Shown in pieces: positions 8,225 through 14,745 of a DNA stretch of 20,945 nucleotides (positions within the stretch are counted from its first letter, which is position 1; the number at the start of each line of letters is the position of its first letter). The notes below the pieces were generated by a model that was not told the DNA's origin, did no database searches, and was given only the letters and a program-made list of their open reading frames with translations. A program made the translations under genes and the position numbers. Source of the stretch: a virus; the IMG/VR virus record IMGVR_UViG_3300005253_000249, positions 1-20,945 of that record; one strand, 5' to 3'.

Positions 8225-8938
8225 TTATCGTCCGCGCCCACCACCAGCCTGCGTGAATCTAGCGCGCCACTTGCCGGCAGTACCTGCCGTGTGTCGCAGC
8301 CTTGCGGCTAGGAATGGAAGGACTTGATCTGCGTCGGCCGTTACGATGCCCTGTGCGCTTATGATAATAGTCGGCGCAAACGGAGCGACCGCATCGAATG
8401 TTCGAACGTCAAAGTTCGAACCTGGGGTCCAGATGTCGGGGTCAGTCGTTAGCTCGATGGTCAGCGTTGATCCGTCCGTTACCTCTTCCAGGTCAAGGAA
8501 GACCGAGAATGGGTTTGCATACGGGTCAAAAACAATCCACCGGCTGAACTGATCGATCTCGGCCTTCACGCCAACCTCAAGGTTGGTGTAGGCGCCGTCC
8601 ATTGAGATGCTGTCGATTCGACTGAATGGCTTCAACGACTCAACTGCCGCGGATGCGCCCGGCATTGTTACCGTTTCCGTATCTTCGTTTCCGTGGATAT
8701 CGAGACCGGTAATGGTTGCAATCGCAGTAGAGCCAGTCGCCCCAGTCTTGAAGGCCACCAGAGGTGTGAAGTTGGTTTTGAGGGAGAAGTCGACGTATGC
8801 GCCGCGCCACGCATCGGTTGTCGCAAGAACGCCGCCGAGCGTAAGGTCAGCGAATGGCGACGCAATATCCGTCGCCGATACTGAAATACCGTTGAGATCC
8901 TCGGCAACTACTGTCTGGATTAGGGTTTTAGTCCTCAT
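8225..8938 (-). CDS. Beta-rich virion protein, related to its upstream neighbour
   Basis: This product has 237 residues and starts at ATG 8938, ten bases after the previous stop. It is nearly all beta-strand and small residues, with no enzyme motif. The middle (ITGLDIHGNEDTETV, ESLKPFSRIDSISMDG) follows a phage structural-protein pattern: G.D..G....E.VT, then a K.F..I.SI.V strand pair. The same pattern occurs in the gene next to it at 8949-10028. A later segment (FDPYANPFSVFLDLEEV, TLTIELTTDPDIW) is also typical of phage capsid- or neck-associated proteins. The C-terminus ends glycine/arginine-rich (GGGRGR). I infer a virion surface or head-decoration role; the exact function is unknown. Confidence 0.5.
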   Translation of the reverse strand: MRTKTLIQTVVAEDLNGISVSATDIASPFADLTLGGVLATTDAWRGAYVDFSLKTNFTPLVAFKTGATGSTAIATITGLDIHGNEDTETVTMPGASAAVESLKPFSRIDSISMDGAYTNLEVGVKAEIDQFSRWIVFDPYANPFSVFLDLEEVTDGSTLTIELTTDPDIWTPGSNFDVRTFDAVAPFAPTIIISAQGIVTADADQVLPFLAARLRHTAGTAGKWRARFTQAGGGRGR

Positions 8939-8948
8939 GAACTAGCCC

Positions 8949-10028
8949 CTAAGCCCTGTACTGAACAGATCCGTACGCTCCGCGTGTGTTTCGACCCTTC
9001 GGCTTATACGTCAACTTAAGGGTCTTCGACCCATCAAGTGCCATTGTTGGGTCGTACGTTCCGCGAACGTCGCCGGTTGTGGCTGTGGACGTTGCTGTGG
9101 CGTCGGCCTTAACCAACGTTCCAGTGTCAATCGCGGCTGCATCGACAACCAGCTTGTCTACCTCGACCCGAATCAGGTTCACGTCGGTAAGCAGCTTCGC
9201 TAGTTCCGCAAGAGTTGCCACGTCATCCGCTATCAACTCGTCAATTGAAGACTTGTTGTCAGCGATGTCGGTTTGCGCGGCATTCAGTTGCAAGCCTACT
9301 ACACCAAAGTTGGTTTCGTTTTCGTCAGCAGTCGCCACTGTGCTTGTGGTCAGCGCCGTTCCTGTAAACGTTGCTCCGTTAAGGGCATCGGTAACGGTCA
9401 CTTGCGTTTGAGCAGGGGAAGAGGCGGTAACCGCCGGTGCGCCCGCTGTTGCCCCGGCTACTGTTGCCGCTGTCTTGGCAACGCGTCCAAACAAGAGGCT
9501 GTCGTTTTCATCGACAACCAAAACATCGGCAACGTTTTCAAGCCGGAACGGAAGTCCCAGAACGCCGCTGCTGCCAAAGTTGTAAGAGGCAGTGGTGTCT
9601 GCACTTACCGTAACCTGGGTGATTGTCTTGAAGGCTTTCAGGCCCTTGACGATTGTCGTACCGTTTGAGGTAACGCTTTCCTGAATCAGTACACCGTACT
9701 TGTCGGTTCCGTAGAACACAAACACGGCCGTACCGGTATCGGCACCACCTGACACGACCTGTACGCCTCGCGGAACGTCAAAGGTAGCTACGCCACCTGT
9801 CGCAAGGGAGCCGTCAATCGTAAGGGAAAACGGGTAGGGGCCACCAGCTCCGCTATCTTGAGCGCCGATGCCGGCAGCTACAGCGAGTGCTGGGGTTCCA
9901 AGGTCTACTTGGACCAGGCTGGCTCGCGGGATACCGCGGCCGTTTCCTTCTGCGCCTGCTTGATACGCATCACCGGAGTAAATACTCTCGGCATGCGAAA
10001 CGGTGTGGGAGTCTGTACGCTTACTCAT
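8949..10028 (-). CDS. Virion structural protein with beta domain and helical stalk
   Basis: This 359-residue protein has ATG 10028 preceded by AGGA at eight bases. The N-terminal part is beta-rich; residues 105-150 (FYGTDKYGVLIQESVT, LKAFKTITQVTVS) align by eye with the middle of the neighbouring 237-residue protein. Residues about 160-180 (LPFRLENVADVLVVDENDS) continue the beta domain. Residues about 240-310 look like an amphipathic helical or coiled-coil stalk (LQLNAAQTDIADNKSSIDEL, LAELAKLLTDVNLIRVEVDK). The C-terminus (GDVRGTYDPTMALDGSKTL) is a motif I know from phage structural proteins near the major capsid gene. It follows the terminator behind the capsid gene, so it may belong to a separate transcript. 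Likely a fibrous or decoration-type virion protein; not proven. Confidence 0.5.
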   Translation of the reverse strand: MSKRTDSHTVSHAESIYSGDAYQAGAEGNGRGIPRASLVQVDLGTPALAVAAGIGAQDSGAGGPYPFSLTIDGSLATGGVATFDVPRGVQVVSGGADTGTAVFVFYGTDKYGVLIQESVTSNGTTIVKGLKAFKTITQVTVSADTTASYNFGSSGVLGLPFRLENVADVLVVDENDSLLFGRVAKTAATVAGATAGAPAVTASSPAQTQVTVTDALNGATFTGTALTTSTVATADENETNFGVVGLQLNAAQTDIADNKSSIDELIADDVATLAELAKLLTDVNLIRVEVDKLVVDAAAIDTGTLVKADATATSTATTGDVRGTYDPTMALDGSKTLKLTYKPKGRNTRGAYGSVQYRA

Positions 10029-10051
10029 TTTGTCAATCCTATTTCAAAGAA

Positions 10052-10070
10052 GGTCAGCCACCACCTGACC
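10052..10070 (-). promoter_or_regulatory. Hairpin in the leader of the 8949-10028 gene
   Basis: On the minus strand GGTCAG and CTGACC form a perfect 6 bp stem around a seven-base loop (GTGGTGG). It lies 24-42 bases before ATG 10028 and is followed by TTCTTTG, which is too weak a U-tract for a confident terminator. It could stabilise a 5' end or be chance. I found no convincing promoter between the upstream terminator and the gene. Confidence 0.3.
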
Positions 10071-10105
10071 AGATTTATTACGCTGTCGTTGGTGAATTCG
10101 CCAGC

Positions 10106-10138
10106 AAAAAAGGTGCCCCCCGCTTACTCAGCGGAGGG
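10106..10138 (-). terminator. Rho-independent terminator after the major capsid gene
   Basis: Reading the minus strand, CCCTCCGCT pairs with AGCGGGGGG (nine pairs, one G-T) around the loop GAGTA, and the stem is followed by CACC and six T residues. It starts ten bases downstream of the capsid stop. Outer AAG/CTT bases can extend pairing across a small internal loop. Position and structure suit partial or full termination of the packaging/head transcript, lowering tail gene expression relative to capsid. Confidence 0.8.
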
Positions 10139-10147
10139 ACTTGTGGG

Positions 10148-11062
10148 TTACACGTCTGCGCCGGCTGTGCCGAACGCTCCGCGGTAGTCGGACCAGCCAA
10201 ACGAATACCTCTCCCTGGCTTTATATCTCATGTTTCCGGTTTCGAAGTCACCCTCGATTCCCCTGCTTACTTTCTTACGCACCATGTGCTTAAGGCCGTC
10301 AGGGCAATCTGTGATGATGAACCAGGCATCGGCATCGGTCAATCTGTGGTTGATCTTGACACCCTTGGGGAAGAATCCCATGCTGTTTAGAGCATTGATG
10401 TCGTTGTCAGCCGTTCCTGACCGGAATGGAGATGCAAGGATACGTTCCGTGATGAACTGGAGATCGGTCGGAATCAGTAGGCATAGCGCTGAGACTGCAA
10501 CCGGAATTCCGCGTTCATCTACCCAGTCACCGATCTGAATCAGAGCTGTTTCAAGGCTCGCTTCAGCGATGTCGGACGGCGTCGCAAGCAGGTTGCTCTG
10601 CGAACCACCACCCCAGAGGGCATGTGTTGCGCTGAACAAAGGCTTGGTGTCGCCACCAGGGAAGTTCGTATCGAATCCGTTGTTAAATACGTTTGAACCC
10701 TTGACTTCTTTTGTGTGCTGTAGAGCACGAGCCAGAGCCTTCGCATATTTTGCGCCCAATGCGCCGTACAGACCATCTTCTTCCGCTTCCTCGGTAATCG
10801 AGAATGCGAGAGCGATTGTCTCATGATTGTATCGAGCGACGTAGGATTCTGCTCCTTCGTCGTATTCGACTCCGGCGCCCTCGCCCTTCACAGGGGCGGC
10901 ACCAAAGCCTGCCATCAATACGTCTTCCTCAAAAGCCTTGCGGGATGTTGATACTGCAAACACCGCACGCCACTCTTCCGGATATGTCTTGTAAGCCATA
11001 CCGAAAACAGCGTTAAGGCCTTCTTGGAGTTGCTTCCTGAAGTCTGCGCGATTAAGAGCCAT
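10148..11062 (-). CDS. Major capsid protein (HK97 fold, Mu gpT-like)
   Basis: I choose ATG 11062 (MALNRADFRK), which overlaps the TAA of the upstream gene by one base, over an in-frame ATG five codons earlier; the product is 304 residues. The helical N-terminus (FRKQLQEGLNAVFG, YPEEWRAVF) and the E.....V.MAGF/P segment lead into a YNHETIALAFSITEEAEEDG stretch. Then come KPLFSATHALWGGG, a long helix region with ALCLLIPTDLQ, and a C-terminal basic beta part (NMRYKARERYSFGWSDYR). This motif order matches capsid proteins of the Mu gpT-like group: extended arm, spine helix, A-domain with a 'LLIP' strand. No protease-delta domain is seen, so a separate scaffold is expected and is encoded upstream. 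It assembles the head shell. Confidence 0.85.
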   Translation of the reverse strand: MALNRADFRKQLQEGLNAVFGMAYKTYPEEWRAVFAVSTSRKAFEEDVLMAGFGAAPVKGEGAGVEYDEGAESYVARYNHETIALAFSITEEAEEDGLYGALGAKYAKALARALQHTKEVKGSNVFNNGFDTNFPGGDTKPLFSATHALWGGGSQSNLLATPSDIAEASLETALIQIGDWVDERGIPVAVSALCLLIPTDLQFITERILASPFRSGTADNDINALNSMGFFPKGVKINHRLTDADAWFIITDCPDGLKHMVRKKVSRGIEGDFETGNMRYKARERYSFGWSDYRGAFGTAGADV

Positions 11063-11643
11063 TATGCTGCAGCCCAATTCGCGTACTGCGGACGTATGAA
11101 CTGAACGATCACACTGCGTAGGTCACCGGGCTTTTTGGACAGCTCGATGATCTGCACAACGTTGTTCGTTGCGTCAATGCCACCAACATCGTCAGTAGCG
11201 CTAACATCCACTTGCGCAGTCGATCTACCGGTTACCGTGCTTCCGCCAGTCGCCGTTGCCGGCGTCAGGTCCGAATACTCGAACATCATCGCTTGCGTAA
11301 GATCGGCGTTAGCCAATGCTATGAAGGATTGATTACGAGTATCGATAAGCTTGGCGTTTGCAACTGAGCCAGTCTGCAGGGCAGTTGAAGCGGGCCAGTA
11401 CGGACGAAAAACGACGTTGCCATCGCTCTCGACGTAAAAGACTCCATCAAATACACCAGCAATCGGGTCAGCAGCAGCAGCAAGTACGTTAACTTGCCCA
11501 CCAGTGCTCAGACGAACAGGCTGACCAGCAAACATCGAAGTGCCATAGGCACTTGCAATCTCATACTCGTTAACTCGTTCGGTACCAGTTTGTGATCGAA
11601 CAGGAGTAAAGCCTTTAGGTGTAGACTTAACAGAAAAAACCAT
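11062..11643 (-). CDS. Head decoration-like protein
   Basis: This 193-residue product starts at ATG 11643. A GGAG lies nine bases upstream, inside a hairpin described separately. The sequence is beta-rich: YEIASAYGTSMFAGQPVRLS, then AADPIAGVFDGVFYVESDGN and VFRPYWPAST. The order GT.MF.G.PV.L, then P.AGVF.GV.Y.....G, then YWPA is a pattern I associate with small capsid-associated proteins encoded directly before the major capsid gene in many phages. The C-terminus (VVQIIELSKKPGDL) ends in a strand. Its stop overlaps the capsid start as TAATG, so the two are probably translated together and made in related amounts. Decoration or head stabilisation is an inference from position and family feel. 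Confidence 0.6.
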   Translation of the reverse strand: MVFSVKSTPKGFTPVRSQTGTERVNEYEIASAYGTSMFAGQPVRLSTGGQVNVLAAAADPIAGVFDGVFYVESDGNVVFRPYWPASTALQTGSVANAKLIDTRNQSFIALANADLTQAMMFEYSDLTPATATGGSTVTGRSTAQVDVSATDDVGGIDATNNVVQIIELSKKPGDLRSVIVQFIRPQYANWAAA

Positions 11644-11651
11644 TTTTTCGT

Positions 11652-11679
11652 TCTCCGTGGTTAAAGGGACCGACGGAGA
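11652..11679 (-). promoter_or_regulatory. Hairpin covering the ribosome binding site of the decoration gene
   Basis: On the minus strand TCTCCGT pairs with ACGGAGA (seven pairs); an inner GGT/ACC can add three pairs beyond a single-base bulge. The 3' arm contains the GGAG that sits nine bases before ATG 11643. When folded, the site would be hidden from the ribosome. The arm is followed by A residues rather than T, so it is not a terminator. A role in translational control is inferred from sequence only. Confidence 0.4.
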
Positions 11680-11701
11680 GCGTATGGTCTAGGAGGGGAG
11701 G

Positions 11702-12310
11702 TTAGTCCGCGCCCGGATCGGCGATCTTTAGTCGGCGTTTAGTAACTTGAGTTCGCTGTGTGCGCGTGATCCTTGGGCCGCCTGCTGAGACGTTCCGAAG
11801 ATCATTCTCGATGCCTTCGATCATTCTTGACAGCTTCGCCTTGTAGTAGGCATTTCGCTGACGAGCCTTTCGAACGGGCATCTCACAGAGAATCAAATCC
11901 TCAACACCGATTACATTCCCGAGTCGGGCGTGAAGGAAGGTCGGTGGCGAATATCCCTGGGGCACTGAATCCAGAGCCCTGGGTAGCCATCCTTCACGGA
12001 ATTTGCGCATTGCGTTACGCGCATCTTCATCGTTTCCAAGTCTTACCCTAATCCAGCGCTGGGTGTATCCAGCGCGTGGCTTTGGTGCTTCAAGTTCTGA
12101 TGGGCGAGACCAATCGCTTTCTGCGGTCGGAATCTCGAATCCCATCGACTGGGCAACGTTCTGCTCAGTTGTTCGTTCGTCTTCGGGCAGCTCCACATCA
12201 TGTGAGGAGCTTGCCTCTTCTCCAAGTAGCTTGGCCTTACTTCGCGCCTGTCGTGTTGCCCAGGCCTTCTTGCCGGCTGCTTTTCGTTGTGCTTTTGTTA
12301 GTGCGGTCAT
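11702..12310 (-). CDS. Head-region protein of unknown function
   Basis: This protein has 202 residues and starts at ATG 12310, five bases after the scaffold stop. It opens with a basic helix (ALTKAQRKAAGKKAWATRQ), then a charged linker. The centre holds RAGYTQRWIRVRLGNDEDAR and MRKFREGWLPRALDSVP, a pattern I have seen in phage proteins beside capsid genes, in which RWVR, then a D..N, then a GW.P motif recur. It then reads LGNVIGVEDLILCEMPVRKA and ends in a basic, threonine-rich tail. The family has no function I can name; a head-assembly or minor virion role is likely from position between scaffold and decoration protein. No enzyme motif is visible. Confidence 0.5.
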   Translation of the reverse strand: MTALTKAQRKAAGKKAWATRQARSKAKLLGEEASSSHDVELPEDERTTEQNVAQSMGFEIPTAESDWSRPSELEAPKPRAGYTQRWIRVRLGNDEDARNAMRKFREGWLPRALDSVPQGYSPPTFLHARLGNVIGVEDLILCEMPVRKARQRNAYYKAKLSRMIEGIENDLRNVSAGGPRITRTQRTQVTKRRLKIADPGAD

Positions 12311-12315
12311 GAGTT

Positions 12316-13437
12316 TTATTTACCTGCCTTGCTGTCGGCCCAAGCCTTAACGTCTTTCACGTTCTTGGGGTCCATGCCGAAGACTTCCATTTGCTCCTGG
12401 TCATTCTTCGTTAGTCGAATTACGCCTCGTCGCGTGCGCTTAGTTCCGGCCCTTTGGGTACCGCCAACCGCACTGCGTCCTCTTTTCTTAGGCGCCCTGC
12501 GCTTTGGCTTCTTGGTTGACTTGACGTTCTTGATAATTTCGGGGAACTGCGGTCGGAGAATCTTTTCGATCTCCAAGTAGTACTTGTCCGTGTTTCTGTC
12601 AAAGCCCCTCGAAGCTACCATCTTATCAGCTTGCAGAACCGTTGTTTGGAACTGCTTGTTGGTGTGGTATTGGGGGTACTTATCGAGCCACTTTAATCCA
12701 GCGGGAGGTGTTCCTCTTCCGCCGGCGTCATCAGAGTCGTCATCGATACCGCCTTCAAGCTGCTTCAGTTCGAACTGCTTTACCTTTCGGTCAGACTTGA
12801 TGTCGAGGATTTCATCGTCGATATCAACCTGCTTGGAGGTATTGCCCTCTTCGATTGCTTCCGTCTTTTCCTTTCGGAGTTTACGTAGCTTGGAGTCAGC
12901 GTCGGCCTGCTCTTCCTTGAACTTGCTCTGCGCACGAAAGAGTTTATTCTCCCGCTCAAGATTCGCAATTCGCCGGTTTGAGTCTGCATTGTCTGAGACC
13001 CTTAGGTCTCGTTCCCTGTCGATGCGTGCTTGGACTTTCTTGCTCCACGACTTTTTATCGTCGTCGTCCTCGCCGTCGTCCTCATCGTCATCTTCGTCGT
13101 CGTCATCGGCATCTTCGTCATCGTCGTCGTCATCCCGCTTTTTCTTTTTGGGCTTGCCGTCGTCGCCATCGTCATCACCATCGTCGTCATCGTCGAGTTC
13201 TTCTAGGTCATCGTCATCTTCATCGTCGTCGATGAACTTATCCTCGTCATCCCCTTTCTTTTTCTTAGGCTTATCGTCCTTGTCGGGGGCAACGTAATCG
13301 TCGTCCTTACCAGTCACGAAAGCCTGTATGATGGGATTGTCCGAGTCTGAGAGGTCAACCTCTAGCTCACTGACTTCTGCGGGGTCACCGTGCAGATCGT
13401 CAAAATCTGAATCAACCGTGTATCGGTCTTTACTCAT
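12316..13437 (-). CDS. Scaffolding-like protein with very acidic N-terminal half
   Basis: This 373-residue product starts at ATG 13437, with GGAGG eleven bases upstream. Residues about 45-128 are almost all Asp and Glu, broken by two lysine blocks (KPKKKK at 57-61 and 95-100) that look like an internal repeat. Residues about 135-228 form a strongly charged, heptad-like coiled coil. A Gly/Pro linker and a helical region with WLDKYPQYHTN follow. The tail is basic (KPKRRAPKKRGRSA) and ends in a conserved-looking motif, RLTKNDQEQMEVFGMDPKN. Acidic, helical N-terminal parts with a basic C-terminus that binds capsid are the usual scaffold layout. It lies between co-chaperonin/endonuclease and capsid genes, where a scaffold is expected. 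No protease motif is seen. Confidence 0.72.
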   Translation of the reverse strand: MSKDRYTVDSDFDDLHGDPAEVSELEVDLSDSDNPIIQAFVTGKDDDYVAPDKDDKPKKKKGDDEDKFIDDDEDDDDLEELDDDDDGDDDGDDGKPKKKKRDDDDDDEDADDDDEDDDEDDGEDDDDKKSWSKKVQARIDRERDLRVSDNADSNRRIANLERENKLFRAQSKFKEEQADADSKLRKLRKEKTEAIEEGNTSKQVDIDDEILDIKSDRKVKQFELKQLEGGIDDDSDDAGGRGTPPAGLKWLDKYPQYHTNKQFQTTVLQADKMVASRGFDRNTDKYYLEIEKILRPQFPEIIKNVKSTKKPKRRAPKKRGRSAVGGTQRAGTKRTRRGVIRLTKNDQEQMEVFGMDPKNVKDVKAWADSKAGK

Positions 13438-13559
13438 TTCCGTATTTTCCTCCAGCTCGATGGCTGTGTTGCTAGCTCGCCAGGAGGTAGCCAGGTGATT
13501 GTTTCACGAACAGGCTGCTAGTTGCAACCCGCTGTAGTCAATTTTGAGTGATAAAGAAA

Positions 13560-13931
13560 CTACCCGAGATACTCGATAGCTCGCGCCAGTAACGCCCCAT
13601 CATCGTCAAAAAGGCCGAGGCCGATATTGCACTTATGGCACAGCAGGCCTCGCACCACTCCCGTCAGATGGCAATGGTCTATCGCCAGAAGCCTTGATCC
13701 GTGCTTTTGCTTTCCTTGACATATGGCGCATCTCCCCTTCTGGGAGATAAACATCTCTTCGTATTCCTCTAGCGAGATGCCGAAGTAGTGCTTAATCTTG
13801 GCGCGCCTTGCTATGATGCTTTGTTTTTTGGGATTATCGCGCCGCCATTTTTTCATGTAGTGCTTCTTGCATAGCCCCTTGGCGGAACCGATTTGGTTAC
13901 ACGCGGTGTCGCACCCGTCGACCTTGCACAC
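13560..13931 (-). CDS. HNH homing-type endonuclease, endonuclease VII-like
   Basis: This 123-residue protein starts at GTG 13931, overlapping the co-chaperonin TAG by one base (TAGTG). Residues 2-24 hold cysteines and a histidine (CKVDGCDTAC, then LCKKHYMKKW) of an N-terminal zinc finger. Residues about 47-123 match recombination endonuclease VII-type HNH enzymes: YFGISLEEYEEMF, a CAIC pair, LAIDHCHLTGVVRGLLCHK, then CNIGLGLFDDD. The zinc ligands are the CxxC pairs at 68/71 and 98/101; the DH pair is the catalytic core. It cuts DNA and probably spreads by homing. The 122-base gap after it, before the scaffold gene, has no clear gene and no terminator. Insertion into the co-chaperonin to scaffold junction is inferred. 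Confidence 0.85.
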   Translation of the reverse strand: MCKVDGCDTACNQIGSAKGLCKKHYMKKWRRDNPKKQSIIARRAKIKHYFGISLEEYEEMFISQKGRCAICQGKQKHGSRLLAIDHCHLTGVVRGLLCHKCNIGLGLFDDDGALLARAIEYLG

Positions 13932-14302
13932 TACCCGTCAATCCAAGAATAGTAGTCATTGGGGTCATCAATTAGGGCCTGAATGTCCGTGTCATTTAGC
14001 AGGATAATCCAGTTCTCGTCTTTTTCTCCCGAGCGGCGTATCCTTATTCCGGCATATGGAGTATGCACAACCCAATCTCCGATCTGCGGGCGTACCTTCC
14101 ACTGTGACATATCTATACCAGATTTGGTTCTGGCCGTAAAGGCGGCCTCACCAAGGGCAAGCACTTCTCCTATGTAGCTCAAATGCGCTTCCGCATCTTG
14201 GGTAGCGGAAATGTCAATGCCACCCGCGCTAGTCTTTTTACCCTGCTTTGGGAGCAGTATTACTTTCCACCCAAGTGGAATTGGAACTGGTACGCTACTC
14301 AT
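13931..14302 (-). CDS. GroES-like co-chaperonin
   Basis: The product has 123 residues. ATG 14302 has AGGAG seven bases upstream and overlaps the previous gene by eight bases. The order of strands and motifs fits Cpn10: PLGWKVILLPK at the start, then a mobile-loop-like KKTSAGGIDISAT (GroES: KSAGGIVL), GEVLALGEAAF, a domain with RPQIGDWVVHTPYAGIRI, and a C-terminal ILLNDTDIQALI. In GroES the GGI region binds the chaperonin. Phages encode such proteins to help fold their capsid protein, T4 gp31 being the classical case. The gene sits between portal and scaffold, fitting that role. The loop tripeptide reads IDI, where GroES has IVL. No phage GroEL partner is seen here, so the host chaperonin is the likely partner. 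Confidence 0.82.
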   Translation of the reverse strand: MSSVPVPIPLGWKVILLPKQGKKTSAGGIDISATQDAEAHLSYIGEVLALGEAAFTARTKSGIDMSQWKVRPQIGDWVVHTPYAGIRIRRSGEKDENWIILLNDTDIQALIDDPNDYYSWIDG

Positions 14303-14564
14303 CAGGCATCTCCTCTAGTCCGTCGTTCTCCAGCGCGTTATCTTCCGCTTGCTGGAACTCCTCAAAGATCTCGGAGATTACGAATTTCTTCCAGCGCTTC
14401 GCCTCTTTGCAGCGTCCGACCATAGCTTCATACTCATCGCGAGGTACGCCGTCAGCCATCCCCTCCTTGAGATACTCATAACGCTCTTCTGCCACGACCT
14501 GCAGTTTCTCCAGCAGCCACGATACGCCACTGCCTACGACTATTTTTCCTTCGCCTTCCGCCAT
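14295..14564 (-). CDS. Small helical protein of unknown function
   Basis: An 89-residue product starting at ATG 14564, with AGAGG four bases upstream. It is predicted mostly helical and acidic at the C-terminus (QQAEDNALENDGLEEMPDE). An N-terminal GVSWLLEKLQVVAEERYEYL helix is followed by a second helix (YEAMVGRCKEAKRWKKFVI). I do not recognise a family. Its stop overlaps the start of the co-chaperonin by eight bases, so translation is probably coupled, which suggests a job in head assembly, but this is inference. Confidence 0.6.
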   Translation of the reverse strand: MAEGEGKIVVGSGVSWLLEKLQVVAEERYEYLKEGMADGVPRDEYEAMVGRCKEAKRWKKFVISEIFEEFQQAEDNALENDGLEEMPDE

Positions 14565-14571
14565 GGTGCCT

Positions 14572-14745
14572 CTACTTTCTTTGCTCTTGTGCGGTGATTA
14601 TAAACCTAAGTGTCTCGCGGAATCCGCGATCCAGCTCCTTCGCGGCGCTCGCAAATTTCCGGGGCGGGATCTCCTGAGTGGTGATACCCTTGCTCCGCAA
14701 AAACGCCCTGGCCTTCCGCACCTCTGGCGGGGTAGCAGCGACCAT
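14572..14745 (-). CDS. 57-residue protein of unknown function
   Basis: The frame runs from ATG 14745, overlapping the portal stop as TAATG, to TAG 14572, seven bases before the next start. It encodes 57 residues: a helix with TPPEVRKARAFLRSKGI, a short PPRKFAS turn, then a helix with AKELDRGFRETLRFIIT. The stretch is otherwise the only gap between the portal and the next gene, and the start follows the same one-base overlap as neighbouring genes. This makes it very likely real. It is short, basic and helical, with no motif that names a function. It might act with the portal or small helical protein next to it. Confidence 0.72.
   Translation of the reverse strand: MVAATPPEVRKARAFLRSKGITTQEIPPRKFASAAKELDRGFRETLRFIITAQEQRK

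Noticed and set aside
12584-13297. 237-codon serine-rich frame on the plus strand
   Set aside because: It is the antisense shadow of the aspartate codons of the scaffold gene; the serine runs follow from GAC/GAT read backwards.
13438-13559. Promoter in the gap before the scaffold gene (a TTGACT element)
   Set aside because: No matching -10 element at a suitable distance and no terminator nearby; only the scaffold ribosome binding site is supported.
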